Source of the DNA: Bradyrhizobium liaoningense
Lineage (GTDB): Bacteria; Pseudomonadota; Alphaproteobacteria; Rhizobiales; Xanthobacteraceae
Assembly: GCF_018130955.1 (NCBI RefSeq)
Contig: NZ_JAFCJM010000009.1
Location: 62,001 to 126,000 of the forward strand
Reading direction: 5' to 3'
Length of the DNA stretch: 64,000 nt
A model generated the notes under the pieces. The model had not been told where the DNA came from, made no database searches, and saw nothing but the letters and a program-made list of their open reading frames with translations. Each line of letters starts with the position of its first letter. Positions within the stretch are counted from its first letter, which is position 1. Shown piece by piece: positions 16,295 to 26,147 of the stretch. Made by a program: the position numbers and the translations under genes.

Positions 16295-19000
16295 ATGACT
16301 GCTATCGACCCGATGCTCCGCACCACCAAGACGACGTGTCCCTATTGCGGCGTCGGCTGCGGCGTGCTGGCAACACCCGACGGCAGCGGCGGCGCGGCGA
16401 TCGCGGGCGATCCCGAGCATCCCGCGAATTTCGGCCGGCTCTGCTCCAAGGGTTCGGCGCTCGGCGAGACCGTCGGGCTCGAGGGTCGGTTGCTGCATCC
16501 GATGATTCGCTGCAAGGGCACGCTGGAACGGGTTGCCTGGAGCGACGCGCTCGACCACGTCGCCCATCGTCTTCAGCACATCGTCGCGCGCGACGGTGCC
16601 GATGCGGTCGCGTTCTATCTCTCCGGCCAGCTCCTGACCGAGGATTACTACGTCGCCAACAAGCTGATGAAGGGCTTTATCGGCACGGCGAATGTCGACA
16701 CCAATTCGCGACTCTGCATGGCGTCCTCTGTTGCCGGCCACCGCCGCGCCTTCGGCGCCGACACCGTGCCGGGCTGCTACGAAGATCTCGACCAGGCCGA
16801 TCTCCTGGTGCTGGTCGGCTCGAATGCCGCCTGGTGCCACCCGATCCTGTTCCAGCGCATGCGCAGGAACAAGGAGGAGCGTGGCGCGCGCATCATCGTC
16901 ATCGACCCGCGCCGCACAGACACCGCAAGCGATATCGACCTGTTCCTGGGCGTGAAACCCGGCACCGACACGGCGCTGTTCTCCGGCCTGCTTGTCCATC
17001 TCGCAGACAGCGGTGCGCTCGACAAGGACTACATCGAAAAGAACACCTCCGGCTTCGACGCGGCGCTTGCGCGTGCGCGCAGCATCGCCGGCAGCGTCAC
17101 CGCGACCGCGCTCGCCACCGGCCTCTCCGAGCAGGACGTCGCGACCTTCTTCCAGATGTTCCGCGACACCGAGCGGACGGTCACCCTTTACTCGCAGGGC
17201 GTCAACCAGTCCGCGCAGGGCACCGACAAGGTCAACGCCATCCTCAACTGTCATCTTGCGACGGGACGGATGGGCAAGCTCGGCGCTTCGCCGTTCTCGC
17301 TCACCGGCCAGCCCAACGCCATGGGTGGGCGCGAGGTCGGCGGGCTCGCCAACCAGCTCGCCGCGCACATGATGTTCACGCCATCGGAGATCGACCGTGT
17401 CAGGCGGTTCTGGAAGGCGCCGCGCATCGCCACCCATGAGGGGTTGAAGGCGGTGCAGATGTTCGAGGCGATCAACCGCGGCGAGATCAAGGCGCTGTGG
17501 GTGATGGGCACCAACCCGGCGGTGTCGCTGCCCGACGCCGACGTCGTCCGTGCCGCGATGAAGAAGCTCGAGCTGTTCGTGGTGTCCGAGAACGTGCTCT
17601 CCAACGACACCGTCGACGCCGGCGTGCACGTGCTGCTGCCCGCGCTCGCCTGGGGCGAGAAGTCGGGCACGGTGACCAATTCCGAGCGCCGCATCTCGCG
17701 CCAGCGCTCGTTCCTGCCGGCGCCGGGCGAGGCGCGGCCGGACTGGTGGATCATGGGCGAAGTCGCCAAGCGACTCGGCTTCGGCGAAGGTTTCAACTAC
17801 AAATCGGCAGCCGAGATCTTTCGCGAGCATGCCGCGCTCTCGGCCTTCGAGAACGAGGGTAACCGCGACTTCGACATCGGCGCGCTGCAGGACGTCTCCG
17901 ATGACGCCTATGATGCGCTGGTTCCGCTGCAATGGCCGGCGCGCGAAGGGCAGGCCCCCTGCGACCGCTTCTTTGCAAAGGGCGGCTTCTTCACGCCCGA
18001 CGGCAAGGCGCGCTTCATTGCGCCGGAGGTGCCGGCGCTGAAGAGCGAGACCACGGCGTCGCGGCCGCTGCGGCTGAACACCGGCCGCATCCGCGACCAG
18101 TGGCACACGATGACACGCACCGGCCTCAGCCAGCGGCTTGGCGCGCACCTGCCAGAACCTTTCGTCGAGATCCATCCCGATGACGCCAGCAAATATGGCG
18201 TCACCGACGACAGCTTTGCCCGCGTTACCACTGATTACGGCCAGTGCATCCTCAAGGTCGTCGTCAGCGACCGGGCGCAGAGCGGCACGCTGTTTGCGCC
18301 GATCCACTGGAGCGAGATGAACACCTCGCACGGCCGCGTCGGTGCGTTGGTGCAGCCGTTCAACGACCCGTTCTCCGGCCAGCCGGAATCCAAGGCGACG
18401 CCGGCGTCGATCGTGCCATACGAATACGTGTTCCGCGGCTTTGTGCTCTCGCGCAAGCAACTCGCATTGCCCGCGCATCTCTGGTGGAGCCGTGTCACGG
18501 TCTCCGGCGGCTTCGGCTATTTGTTCGCCGACAACGCGGATCTCTCGCGCTGGCCGGCCTGGCTCGACCCGATCGCCGGCGAGGACTTTGCGGAGTACCG
18601 TGATTTCGGCGGCGGTGTCTATCGCGCGGCGTCCTTCGTCGGCGACCGCATCGAGACCTGCCTGTTCGTCGGGCCCGCGCATGACGCCGGGGACTGGGAA
18701 GTGGTCAAGTCCATGTTCGCGGCCGATGTCGTCAGCGACGAGCAGCGCCGCCTGCTGCTGTCGGGCAAATCCACCGAAGGTATCGCCTCGACCGGCCCTG
18801 TGGTCTGCGCCTGCTTCGGCGTCGGCCGCGCCACGATCTGCGATACCATCGCAGGGGGTGCGAAGACTGCTGCCGATATCGGTGCGAAACTCAAGGCCGG
18901 CACCAATTGCGGCTCCTGCATCCCCGAGCTCAAGCGCCTGATTGCGCAGACGGAAGTCGCGGCGGCGAAGGAAGCCAATTTCGCGGGCGCCGCGAGCTAG
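16295..19000 (+). CDS. nasC: Assimilatory nitrate reductase, catalytic subunit
   Basis: The product is 901 residues, a cytoplasmic molybdopterin enzyme reducing nitrate to nitrite. The N-terminal [4Fe-4S] site is C15, C18, C22, C50, followed by K52, as in NapA/NasC. Mo-bisMGD-binding regions follow (GQPNAMGGREVGG near 345), then a molydopterin dinucleotide-binding domain from about 595. The C-terminus carries a BFD-like [2Fe-2S] domain (VCACFGVGR near 834 and TNCGSCIPELK near 870), the usual electron entry from Flp. No nitrite reductase gene lies in the window. Confidence 0.94.
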   Translation: MTAIDPMLRTTKTTCPYCGVGCGVLATPDGSGGAAIAGDPEHPANFGRLCSKGSALGETVGLEGRLLHPMIRCKGTLERVAWSDALDHVAHRLQHIVARDGADAVAFYLSGQLLTEDYYVANKLMKGFIGTANVDTNSRLCMASSVAGHRRAFGADTVPGCYEDLDQADLLVLVGSNAAWCHPILFQRMRRNKEERGARIIVIDPRRTDTASDIDLFLGVKPGTDTALFSGLLVHLADSGALDKDYIEKNTSGFDAALARARSIAGSVTATALATGLSEQDVATFFQMFRDTERTVTLYSQGVNQSAQGTDKVNAILNCHLATGRMGKLGASPFSLTGQPNAMGGREVGGLANQLAAHMMFTPSEIDRVRRFWKAPRIATHEGLKAVQMFEAINRGEIKALWVMGTNPAVSLPDADVVRAAMKKLELFVVSENVLSNDTVDAGVHVLLPALAWGEKSGTVTNSERRISRQRSFLPAPGEARPDWWIMGEVAKRLGFGEGFNYKSAAEIFREHAALSAFENEGNRDFDIGALQDVSDDAYDALVPLQWPAREGQAPCDRFFAKGGFFTPDGKARFIAPEVPALKSETTASRPLRLNTGRIRDQWHTMTRTGLSQRLGAHLPEPFVEIHPDDASKYGVTDDSFARVTTDYGQCILKVVVSDRAQSGTLFAPIHWSEMNTSHGRVGALVQPFNDPFSGQPESKATPASIVPYEYVFRGFVLSRKQLALPAHLWWSRVTVSGGFGYLFADNADLSRWPAWLDPIAGEDFAEYRDFGGGVYRAASFVGDRIETCLFVGPAHDAGDWEVVKSMFAADVVSDEQRRLLLSGKSTEGIASTGPVVCACFGVGRATICDTIAGGAKTAADIGAKLKAGTNCGSCIPELKRLIAQTEVAAAKEANFAGAAS

Positions 19001-19020
19001 GGCATCAAGCCCTCCCCAAT

Positions 19021-19046
19021 GTCGTCCTGGCAAACGCCAGGACGAC
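19021..19046 (+). repeat. REP-like hairpin after nasC
   Basis: GTCGTCCTGGC/GCCAGGACGAC forms an 11-bp perfect stem around AAAC, 20 bp after the nasC stop. There is no T tract, so transcript-end protection is more likely than true termination. Confidence 0.6.
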
Positions 19047-19147
19047 TCCGTGGATGCGGCAACGGCATATCCGATTTGGCGCGCCCCAATCGACGGCCCG
19101 GGCATTGTCCCCTATGCTGCCGTCGGTCGCCAACAAGCATAACAACC

Positions 19148-20050
19148 ATGATGTACCTGGAAACGCCGCCGCGTCTGATTCCGACGACGATCTTCTCCGC
19201 CATGCCCGAAAGATTCCGCCGCAAGGGCGTGCGCTCCGATTGGGCGGACGCCAACCGGCCGGGAATGCCGACCGACAGTTTCATCGAAGGTCCGTCCTTC
19301 GATGCAGAGGGCAATCTCTACATTGTTGACATCCCTTTCGGCCGCATCTTCCGGATCGCGCCTGACGGCGCGTGGTCGCTGGTGATCGAATATGAGGGCT
19401 GGCCGAACGGACTGAAGATCGCGAAGGACGGCCGTATCCTGGTTGCCGACTACATGCACGGCATCATGGAGCTCGACGCCGAGGAGGGCTGCATCGCGCC
19501 CGTGCTCACCGCGCGCAATTCTGAGTCGTTCCGCGGCTGCAACGACCTGCATCCGGCGTCGAACGGCGACATCTATTTCACGGACCAGGGCCAGACCGGC
19601 CTGCATGATCCGAGCGGCCGTGTCTATCGTCTCGCGCCGACCGGCCGGGTTGATTGCCTGATCCACACCGGCATCAGCCCGAACGGCCTCGTGCTCGACC
19701 CAAGTGAGAGCGTCCTGTTCGTCGCGATGACACGCGACAATTCGGTGTGGCGGTTGCCGTTGATGAAGGACGGCAGCGTCTCCAAGGTCGGCCGCTTCTG
19801 CTCGCTGTTCGGCACCAGCGGCCCTGATGGCATGACCATGGACGTTGCCGGCCGCCTGTTCGTCGGCCATGCTTCGCTGGGCCACGTCTTCGTATTCGCG
19901 CCGAATGGGGAACTGATCGCGCGCATCAAATCCTGCGCGGGCGGCGCGTGCACAAATGTCGCGATCGGCGGCGCAAGCAAGGATCGTCTCTACATCACGG
20001 AATCGGCGACGGGCAGTGTGCTGGTTGCCGATATCAGTGAACTGAATTAG
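19148..20050 (+). CDS. SMP-30/gluconolactonase-like beta-propeller protein
   Basis: The product is 300 residues. Repeated blade motifs of the SMP-30 family are visible (GPSFDAEGNLYIVDIP near 47, WPNGLKIAKDGRILVADY, ISPNGLVLDPSE, GPDGMTMDVAGRLFVGH), which usually supply the metal-binding E, N and D residues. Such enzymes hydrolyse sugar or aromatic lactones. The start is set at the ATG pair at 19148; no clear ribosome binding site is seen. It is followed 21 bp later by an aldo/keto reductase, suggesting a two-gene sugar or lactone unit. Confidence 0.82.
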   Translation: MMYLETPPRLIPTTIFSAMPERFRRKGVRSDWADANRPGMPTDSFIEGPSFDAEGNLYIVDIPFGRIFRIAPDGAWSLVIEYEGWPNGLKIAKDGRILVADYMHGIMELDAEEGCIAPVLTARNSESFRGCNDLHPASNGDIYFTDQGQTGLHDPSGRVYRLAPTGRVDCLIHTGISPNGLVLDPSESVLFVAMTRDNSVWRLPLMKDGSVSKVGRFCSLFGTSGPDGMTMDVAGRLFVGHASLGHVFVFAPNGELIARIKSCAGGACTNVAIGGASKDRLYITESATGSVLVADISELN

Positions 20051-20071
20051 CCGTCACGCATTGGACCAACC

Positions 20072-20911
20072 ATGAAAGAAAATCCCTTCGGCCGCACCGG
20101 CGCAAATGTTTCCGTCATCGGGCAGGGCACCTGGTATCTCGACCATGGCGACCGCAAGCGCGCCATCGCTGCGCTTCAGCGCGGGCTCGATCTCGGCATG
20201 AGGCACATCGATACCGCGGAGATGTATGGCGACGCCGAGCTCGTCATCGCCGACGCGATCGCAGGCCGTCGCGACGAAGTATTCCTCGTCTCAAAAGTGC
20301 TGCCGAGCAACGCCTCGCGCCGCGGCACCATCACGGCTTGCGAGCGCTCGCTCAAGCGGCTGAAGACCGATCGCCTCGATTGCTACCTGCTGCACTGGCG
20401 CGGGTCTTATCCGCTCGAGGACACCGTTGCGGCCTTCGAGGAACTGGTGAAGGCCGGCAAGATCAAATCCTGGGGCGTCTCCAATTTCGATGCCGACGAT
20501 CTCGACGAGATGCGCGACGTCGCCGGCGAAGGCAAGATCGCCTGCAATCAGGTGCTTTATCACCTCAAGGAACGCGCGATCGAGCACGCTGTCATCCCGT
20601 GGTGCGAACGGCACGGCGTCGCGGTCGTCGCCTATTCGCCGTTCGGTCACGATGATTTTCCCGCCGGCAGCAGCAAGGGCGGCGCGGTGCTCGCGCGGAT
20701 CGCGGAGGCACGGCGTGCGACACCGCGTCAGGTCGCGCTGAGCTTCCTCACCCGTGCCACTACGGTGTTCGCGATCCCGAAGGCGTCCAGTGCGGTGCAT
20801 GCCGGCGAGAATGCGGCCGCTGGCGACATCACACTCACCAGAGACGAGATTGCGGCGCTGGATGCGGCGTTTCCGCGCGGTCCGAAGCCGCGCGGCCTGC
20901 CGATGCTGTAG
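20072..20911 (+). CDS. Aldo/keto reductase
   Basis: The product is 279 residues, a TIM-barrel NADPH-dependent carbonyl reductase. The catalytic tetrad is in place: D47, Y52 (HIDTAEMYG), K75 (FLVSKVL) and H108 (YLLHWRG). The cofactor-phosphate pocket region AIPKASS appears near 235. The length matches the bacterial AKR5-like group. It is probably cotranscribed with the lactonase-like gene. Substrate unknown. Confidence 0.9.
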   Translation: MKENPFGRTGANVSVIGQGTWYLDHGDRKRAIAALQRGLDLGMRHIDTAEMYGDAELVIADAIAGRRDEVFLVSKVLPSNASRRGTITACERSLKRLKTDRLDCYLLHWRGSYPLEDTVAAFEELVKAGKIKSWGVSNFDADDLDEMRDVAGEGKIACNQVLYHLKERAIEHAVIPWCERHGVAVVAYSPFGHDDFPAGSSKGGAVLARIAEARRATPRQVALSFLTRATTVFAIPKASSAVHAGENAAAGDITLTRDEIAALDAAFPRGPKPRGLPML

Positions 20912-21106
20912 TGCAAAACGCCCTTTATTAATGGAGGGTTGACGCGCGCGGACCTCAGCGCATATCGGCATCCTGTTTTCGGGCGTTGTGAATGGCGCCC
21001 ATTTGTCGTTTTTTAGGGGCTCACCCCGATTCGACTTTTTGCCTGAGTTCCAGCCGTGACCCCGCCCCCCGCCGCAGCCCTAAGGCTCGACAGCGTTTCC
21101 GTGCCT

Positions 21107-22042
21107 ATGCCCGAGAAGAAGCAGGCCGCTCGCCGCGCACCTGCGCGCGTCGATCATCCCTTCAAAGGCATTGCACTGGTGCTGCTGTCGACGATCTTCC
21201 TCGGCTGCTCGGACGTCACGGCGAAGTACCTCTCGACTGAGCTGCCGTCGATCGAGATCACCTGGATTCGCTTCCTGACGTTTGCGCTGATGTTCACGCC
21301 CGTGATGTTGCCGGTCTCGCCGCTCTACGCGATGCGCACCGAGCGGCTCGGCCTTCAGCTGATGCGCGGCGCCGTGCTGCTCGGCTCCTCGCTGTTCTTC
21401 ATCACGGGTCTGCGCTACCTCCCAATTGCGGAAGCCTCCGCCACCGGCTTCGTCTCGCCGCTGTTCGTCACCGCGCTGTCGATCGTGTTCCTGAGCGAGA
21501 AGGTCGGCGTGCGCCGCTGGATCGCGACTGCAATCGGGTTGATGGGGGTGGTGATCATCCTGCGGCCGGGCACGAGTGCGTTTCACCTCGCGGCGTTCTT
21601 CCCGATCATCTCGGCCTTTTGTTGGGCTGCCGCGCTGATCCTGACCCGCATGATGAGCGGACGCGAAGCCGTTCTCACCACAATGACCTATTCCGCCTTG
21701 ACGGGCCTGACGCTGCTGACTGCCATGGTGCCGTTCGTCTGGGTCACGCCGTCGTGGAGCGCCATCGGGCTCGGCATCTTCATTGGCGTCGCATCCACCG
21801 TCGGACAATGGATCATCGTGCTGGCCTATCGCTACGGCGATGCCTCGGTGCTGGCGCCGTTCTCCTACACGCAGCTGCTCTGGGTCAGCATTTTGGGCTT
21901 CTTCCTGTTCGGCGAGGTGCCCGACCTCTGGACCGTGATCGGCGCAGCCTTCATCGTCGCGAGCGGCCTCTATATCGCCCATCGCGAGCGCGTTCGCCGC
22001 TCGCAGCTTCTGGTGCTCGAAGAGCGTTCGCCGAACGCCTGA
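21107..22042 (+). CDS. EamA/DMT-superfamily transporter
   Basis: The product is 311 residues with ten predicted membrane helices in two EamA repeats (about 20-155 and 165-300), the pattern of drug/metabolite exporters. The motifs YLPIAEASATGFVSPLF in the first repeat and YRYGDASVLAPFSYTQLLW in the second are typical. The start is uncertain: ATG at 21107 is chosen, GTG at 21101 or 21056 would add 2 or 17 residues. Cargo cannot be told. Confidence 0.85.
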   Translation: MPEKKQAARRAPARVDHPFKGIALVLLSTIFLGCSDVTAKYLSTELPSIEITWIRFLTFALMFTPVMLPVSPLYAMRTERLGLQLMRGAVLLGSSLFFITGLRYLPIAEASATGFVSPLFVTALSIVFLSEKVGVRRWIATAIGLMGVVIILRPGTSAFHLAAFFPIISAFCWAAALILTRMMSGREAVLTTMTYSALTGLTLLTAMVPFVWVTPSWSAIGLGIFIGVASTVGQWIIVLAYRYGDASVLAPFSYTQLLWVSILGFFLFGEVPDLWTVIGAAFIVASGLYIAHRERVRRSQLLVLEERSPNA

Positions 22043-22102
22043 CGCAATATCCGCAGCGCTCCTTGTGCTATCAACGGCTCCAGCGAAGTGGGGAGGAGCC
22101 GA

Positions 22103-23182
22103 ATGCGCGCTGCGATTTTCAGGAACGGTGAGATTGTCGTCGACCGCATGGCGGCGCCGAAGCCGGGTGCCGGCGAGGTGTTGGTCAGGACGCTCGCCTG
22201 CGGCATCTGCGGCTCGGACCTCCATGCCCGCCAGCACGCCCCTAGCATGGTCGAGATGGCGAGGAAGATGGGGCGCACGCCGATGGACCTGTCGCGCGAC
22301 GTCGTGTTCGGTCATGAGTTCTGCTGCGAGATCGTCGACTACGGTCCCGGCACGACGCGCAAGTTGAGGCCGGGCACGCGCGTCTGCTCGCTGCCGGCGC
22401 TGCTGACGCCGGAGGAAATCAAGGGCATCGGCTATTCCAACGATCACGTCGGCGGCTATGCCGAACAGATGCTGCTGAGCGAGCCGCTGCTGCTGGAAGT
22501 GCCGAACGGCCTTGCCGCCGAGCACGCTGCACTCACCGAGCCGCTCGCGGTCGGCGTTCATGCGGTCGCCAAGGCCAACATCACGGGCAAGGAGGTTCCG
22601 CTCGTCATCGGCTGCGGTCCTGTAGGCCTTGCTGTGATCGCCGCGCTCAGGATCAAGGGCCTTCACCCGATCGTTGCCGCCGACTATTCCCCGACGCGGC
22701 GCGCGCTTGCCGCAAAGCTCGGCGCCGACATCGTCGTCGATCCCAAGGTGTCGCAACCTTATGCGACCTGGGCCGAGCACGCCCAAATGTCGGACGCGGA
22801 GAAGGCGGCACGGCCGCCGTTCCAGGCGATGCTGCCGGCGCTGAAACCGGCGCTGATCTTCGAATGCGTCGGCGTGCCGGGCCTGCTGCAGCAGGTGTTC
22901 GAGGGTGCCCCGCGCGATGCGAAGATCGTCGTGGTCGGCGTCTGCATGGAGAGCGACAGATGCGAACCCATGCTCGGCATCATGAAGGAGCTCAACGTCC
23001 AGTACGTGCTCGGCTACACTCCGGAGGAGTTCGCCTACTCGCTGCGCCTGATCGCGGAAGGCGAGGTCGACGCCGCGGCGATGGTCACGGCCACCGTCGG
23101 CATCGACGGTGTTGCGAAGGCGTTCGCCGATCTGGCCAACCCCGAGGCGCACACCAAGATCATCGTGCAGCCGTGGAAGTGA
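22103..23182 (+). CDS. Zinc-dependent medium-chain alcohol dehydrogenase
   Basis: The product is 359 residues. The catalytic zinc ligands are C33 (CGICGSDLHA) and the HE pair of VFGHEFC near 74. The structural-zinc cysteine cluster of classical ADHs is missing and replaced by an insert. The NAD-binding fold has VIGCGPVGLAVIAAL near 175. A 359-residue enzyme of this subtype could oxidise a polyol or an aromatic/terpene alcohol. GGGAGGAG directly precedes ATG 22103, which decides the start. Confidence 0.88.
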   Translation: MRAAIFRNGEIVVDRMAAPKPGAGEVLVRTLACGICGSDLHARQHAPSMVEMARKMGRTPMDLSRDVVFGHEFCCEIVDYGPGTTRKLRPGTRVCSLPALLTPEEIKGIGYSNDHVGGYAEQMLLSEPLLLEVPNGLAAEHAALTEPLAVGVHAVAKANITGKEVPLVIGCGPVGLAVIAALRIKGLHPIVAADYSPTRRALAAKLGADIVVDPKVSQPYATWAEHAQMSDAEKAARPPFQAMLPALKPALIFECVGVPGLLQQVFEGAPRDAKIVVVGVCMESDRCEPMLGIMKELNVQYVLGYTPEEFAYSLRLIAEGEVDAAAMVTATVGIDGVAKAFADLANPEAHTKIIVQPWK

Positions 23183-23186
23183 CGCC

Positions 23187-23648
23187 TCACACCGGCAACG
23201 CGATCGAATACTTCACTTGGCTCAGCGCGAAGCTCGACTCGATCGAGGCGATGCCGTCGAGCCGCGTCAGCTTGTTCTTCAGGAACGCCTCATACGACGA
23301 CAGATCGGCCGCGACGACGCGCAGCAGATAGTCGCGGTTGCCGGTCATCAGATAGCATTCCAGCACCTCGTCCCATTTCGAGATCGCCTTCGCAAAGCGA
23401 TTGAGGTCCTCCTCCTTCTGCCGCGCCAGCTTGATCGAGATGAAGACGCTGACATGCAGCCCCAGCGCCTTCTGATCGACGGTCGCGATGTAGCGCGTGA
23501 TGACGCCGCGCTCCTCCAGGAGCTTCACGCGCCGATGGCAGGGCGAGACCGACAGGCCGACCTTGTCGGCGAGTTCCTGCATGGTCATCCGGCTGTCGGT
23601 CTGGAGCAGCGCGAGGATTTTTCGGTCGATGGCGTCGAGTTCGGGCAT
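23187..23648 (-). CDS. Lrp/AsnC-family transcriptional regulator
   Basis: The product is 153 residues: N-terminal helix-turn-helix (DRKILALLQTDSRMTMQELADKVGLS, about 7-33, split here only by description) and C-terminal RAM effector-binding domain (about 65-145). The family usually responds to amino acids and forms octamers. It is divergent from the AceE-like E1 gene at 23782, the likely target. ATG at 23648 is preferred to an upstream TTG. Confidence 0.9.
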   Translation of the reverse strand: MPELDAIDRKILALLQTDSRMTMQELADKVGLSVSPCHRRVKLLEERGVITRYIATVDQKALGLHVSVFISIKLARQKEEDLNRFAKAISKWDEVLECYLMTGNRDYLLRVVAADLSSYEAFLKNKLTRLDGIASIESSFALSQVKYSIALPV

Positions 23649-23679
23649 TGGGATGAAACCTGCATCTGGGGCCAATTCA

Positions 23680-23696
23680 TTGGTAAAATATCCCAA
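23680..23696. promoter_or_regulatory. Candidate operator in the Lrp / E1 divergent region
   Basis: TTGG-N9-CCAA with an AT-rich centre lies midway in the 133-bp divergent gap. It is a plausible binding dyad for the neighbouring Lrp-type regulator, although it does not match the textbook E. coli Lrp consensus. Confidence 0.35.
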
Positions 23697-23781
23697 CTAT
23701 GGCGGGTACGGCGCGAAAATTTGAGAATTCTGACGGACGGTGCGGGGGTATGATCGGGCCATATTTCTCCGGAGCATTGCC

Positions 23782-26145
23782 ATGCCCGTCGATCCCGTTC
23801 GCCTCGACACATTGTCCGCGCTCAGCCGCAAGGCGCTGTGGCTGTCGTCCTGGACCATTCACCACGCCAACCACATCCGCCCCAATGCGGACGGCCTGAA
23901 GGTCGGCGGCCACCAGGCCTCGTCCGCTTCGCTCGCGACCATCATGTCGGCGCTGTATTTCCACGTGCTGCGGCCCGAGGACCGCGTCGCGGTGAAGCCG
24001 CACGCGAGCCCGGTGTTCCACGCCATCCAGTATCTGTTCGGCCGGCAGACCCGCGAGAAGCTCGAGAATTTTCGCGGCTTCAAGGGCGCGCAGTCCTATC
24101 CCTCGCGCACCAAGGATGTCGACGACGTCGACTTCTCGACCGGCTCGGTCGGCCTCGGCGTTGCGCAAACGCTGTTCTCCTCGCTGGTGCAGGACTACGT
24201 CAAATCGCATGGCTGGATGAAGGATCGCCGCGAGGGGCGGATGATCGCGCTGGTCGGCGATGCCGAGATGGACGAGGGCAACATTTTTGAGGCGCTCGCC
24301 GAGGGCTGGAAGCACGGCCTGCGCAACACCTGGTGGGTGGTCGACTACAACCGGCAGTCGCTCGATGCCGTCGTGCGCGAAGGGCTCTGGGAAAAATTCG
24401 AGACCATGTTCCGCAATTTCGGCTGGGACGTCGTCATCGTGAAATACGGCTGCCTGATGCGCGAGGCTTTTGCCGAGCCGGGCGGGGAGGCACTGAAGCG
24501 CTGGATCGACAACTGCCCGAACGCGCTTTACGCCGCGCTGTGTTTTCAGGGCGGTGCGGCGTTCCGAAAACATCTGCATGACGAGATCGGCGATCAGGGA
24601 CCCATCACAAAGCTGATCGACCGCCGCAGCGATGACGAGCTTTTGGCCCTGATGTCCAACCTCGGCGGCCACGACATGGCGAGCATGCTGGAGGCGTTCG
24701 GGTCGATCGATCACGATCGTCCGGTCTGCTTCATCGCCTACACCATCAAGGGCGTCGGCCTGCCGTTCCAGGGCCACAAAGACAATCATGCCGGCCTGAT
24801 GACGGTCGCGCAGATGGAAAAATATCGCGAGAGCCAGAATATCCGTCCCGGCCATGAGTGGGACAAGTTCGAAGGGCTCGACCAGGATGCGGCGGAGCTC
24901 GAAGCCTTCCTCGCCCGCGTTCCCTTTAACCAGGACAGCCGTCGCCTGACGGCGCCCGCCGTCGACCTGCCGGCGCAGCTCACCTTCAAGCCGTCGCCGC
25001 AGATGTCGACCCAGCAGGGCTTTGGCCTCGTGCTCAACGAGATCGCGCGCAGCGACAGCGAGCTCGCCAAGCGCATCGTCACCACGTCGCCCGACGTCAC
25101 CGTCTCGACCAATCTCGGCCCCTGGGTGAACCGTCGCGGGCTGTTCGCGCGTGCCGAGAAGGCGGACTTATTCCGCAGCGAGAAAATTCCATCCACCTTC
25201 AACTGGGACGCCTCGCCAAAAGGCCAGCATCTCGAGCTCGGCATCGCCGAGATGAACCTGTTCATCATGCTGTCGGCGCTCGGCCTGTCGCACCAGATCA
25301 ATGGCGAGCGACTGCTGCCGGTCGGCACGCTCTATGATCCCTTCATCGAGCGCGGCCTCGATGCGCTCAACTATGCCTGCTACCAGGACGCCCGTTTCAT
25401 GGTGGCGGCGACCCCCTCGGGGATCACGCTCGCGCCCGAGGGCGGCGCCCATCAGTCGATCGCAACGCCCCTGATCGGAATGGCACAGGATGGGCTCGTC
25501 TCGTTCGAGCCGGCCTTCGTCGACGAGCTCGCCGCGATCATGGGGTGGGGGTTTGACCACATGCAGCGTGAAGCCGGTGAGGGCGGTTCGGTCTATTTGC
25601 GGCTGTCGACGCGCACGATCGACCAGGTGCAGCGGATCATGACGCCGGAGCTGGCCAAGGGCATCACCGACGGCGCCTATTGGCTGCGTGAGCCGGGGCC
25701 CAATGCCGAAGTCGTGATCGCCTATACCGGCGCAGTGGCGCCTGAGGCGATCGAGGCGACCGGCTTCATCGGCGAGAGCCGGCGCGACGTCGGCCTGCTC
25801 GCGATCACCTCGGCGGACCGCCTGCATGCGGGATGGACCGCCGCACGGAAATTGCGTCGCGACCGGCGCGGCGTGCAGCATCTCAGCCATATCGAGAAGC
25901 TGCTGGCGCCGCTCACGCGCGACTGCGGCATCGTGACGGTGATCGACGGGCATCCGGCCGCCCTCGGCTGGCTCGGCAGTGTCCGCGGTCATCGCGTCGA
26001 GGCGCTCGGCGTCGAGCAGTTCGGCCAGACCGGGACGATTGGCGACCTCTACCGCCACCATGGCCTCGATGCCAACGCCATCATCGATGCGGCCGAAAGC
26101 CTCACCACCGGCGCCCCGGTGCTCCATCGCAAGATGGCGGTTTAA
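23782..26145 (+). CDS. AceE/MdeB-like homodimeric 2-oxoacid dehydrogenase E1 (transketolase-fold) enzyme
   Basis: The product is 787 residues, about 100 shorter than E. coli AceE (887). The thiamine diphosphate motif is GDAEMDEGN near 160 with a downstream N in VVDYNRQ. The pyrimidine-binding domain spans about 400-600 (LELGIAEMNLFIMLSALGLS), and a transketolase C-terminal domain ends the protein. Enzymes of this type decarboxylate pyruvate or 2-oxobutyrate. No E2 or E3 gene is adjacent. An Lrp regulator divergent from an AceE-like gene recalls the Pseudomonas mdeR-mdeAB arrangement, but no methionine gamma-lyase gene is present, so the substrate is open. GGAG precedes the ATG. Confidence 0.82.
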   Translation: MPVDPVRLDTLSALSRKALWLSSWTIHHANHIRPNADGLKVGGHQASSASLATIMSALYFHVLRPEDRVAVKPHASPVFHAIQYLFGRQTREKLENFRGFKGAQSYPSRTKDVDDVDFSTGSVGLGVAQTLFSSLVQDYVKSHGWMKDRREGRMIALVGDAEMDEGNIFEALAEGWKHGLRNTWWVVDYNRQSLDAVVREGLWEKFETMFRNFGWDVVIVKYGCLMREAFAEPGGEALKRWIDNCPNALYAALCFQGGAAFRKHLHDEIGDQGPITKLIDRRSDDELLALMSNLGGHDMASMLEAFGSIDHDRPVCFIAYTIKGVGLPFQGHKDNHAGLMTVAQMEKYRESQNIRPGHEWDKFEGLDQDAAELEAFLARVPFNQDSRRLTAPAVDLPAQLTFKPSPQMSTQQGFGLVLNEIARSDSELAKRIVTTSPDVTVSTNLGPWVNRRGLFARAEKADLFRSEKIPSTFNWDASPKGQHLELGIAEMNLFIMLSALGLSHQINGERLLPVGTLYDPFIERGLDALNYACYQDARFMVAATPSGITLAPEGGAHQSIATPLIGMAQDGLVSFEPAFVDELAAIMGWGFDHMQREAGEGGSVYLRLSTRTIDQVQRIMTPELAKGITDGAYWLREPGPNAEVVIAYTGAVAPEAIEATGFIGESRRDVGLLAITSADRLHAGWTAARKLRRDRRGVQHLSHIEKLLAPLTRDCGIVTVIDGHPAALGWLGSVRGHRVEALGVEQFGQTGTIGDLYRHHGLDANAIIDAAESLTTGAPVLHRKMAV

Positions 26146-26147
26146 TT

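Noticed and set aside
16109..19105. 998-codon open frame on the minus strand
   Set aside because: It is the complement of nasC, which has intact iron-sulfur, Mo-cofactor and BFD-like motifs. Long antisense frames are common at this GC content and this one matches no family.
21080..23152. 690-codon open frame on the minus strand
   Set aside because: It spans the EamA transporter and the zinc alcohol dehydrogenase in antisense and has no domain of its own.
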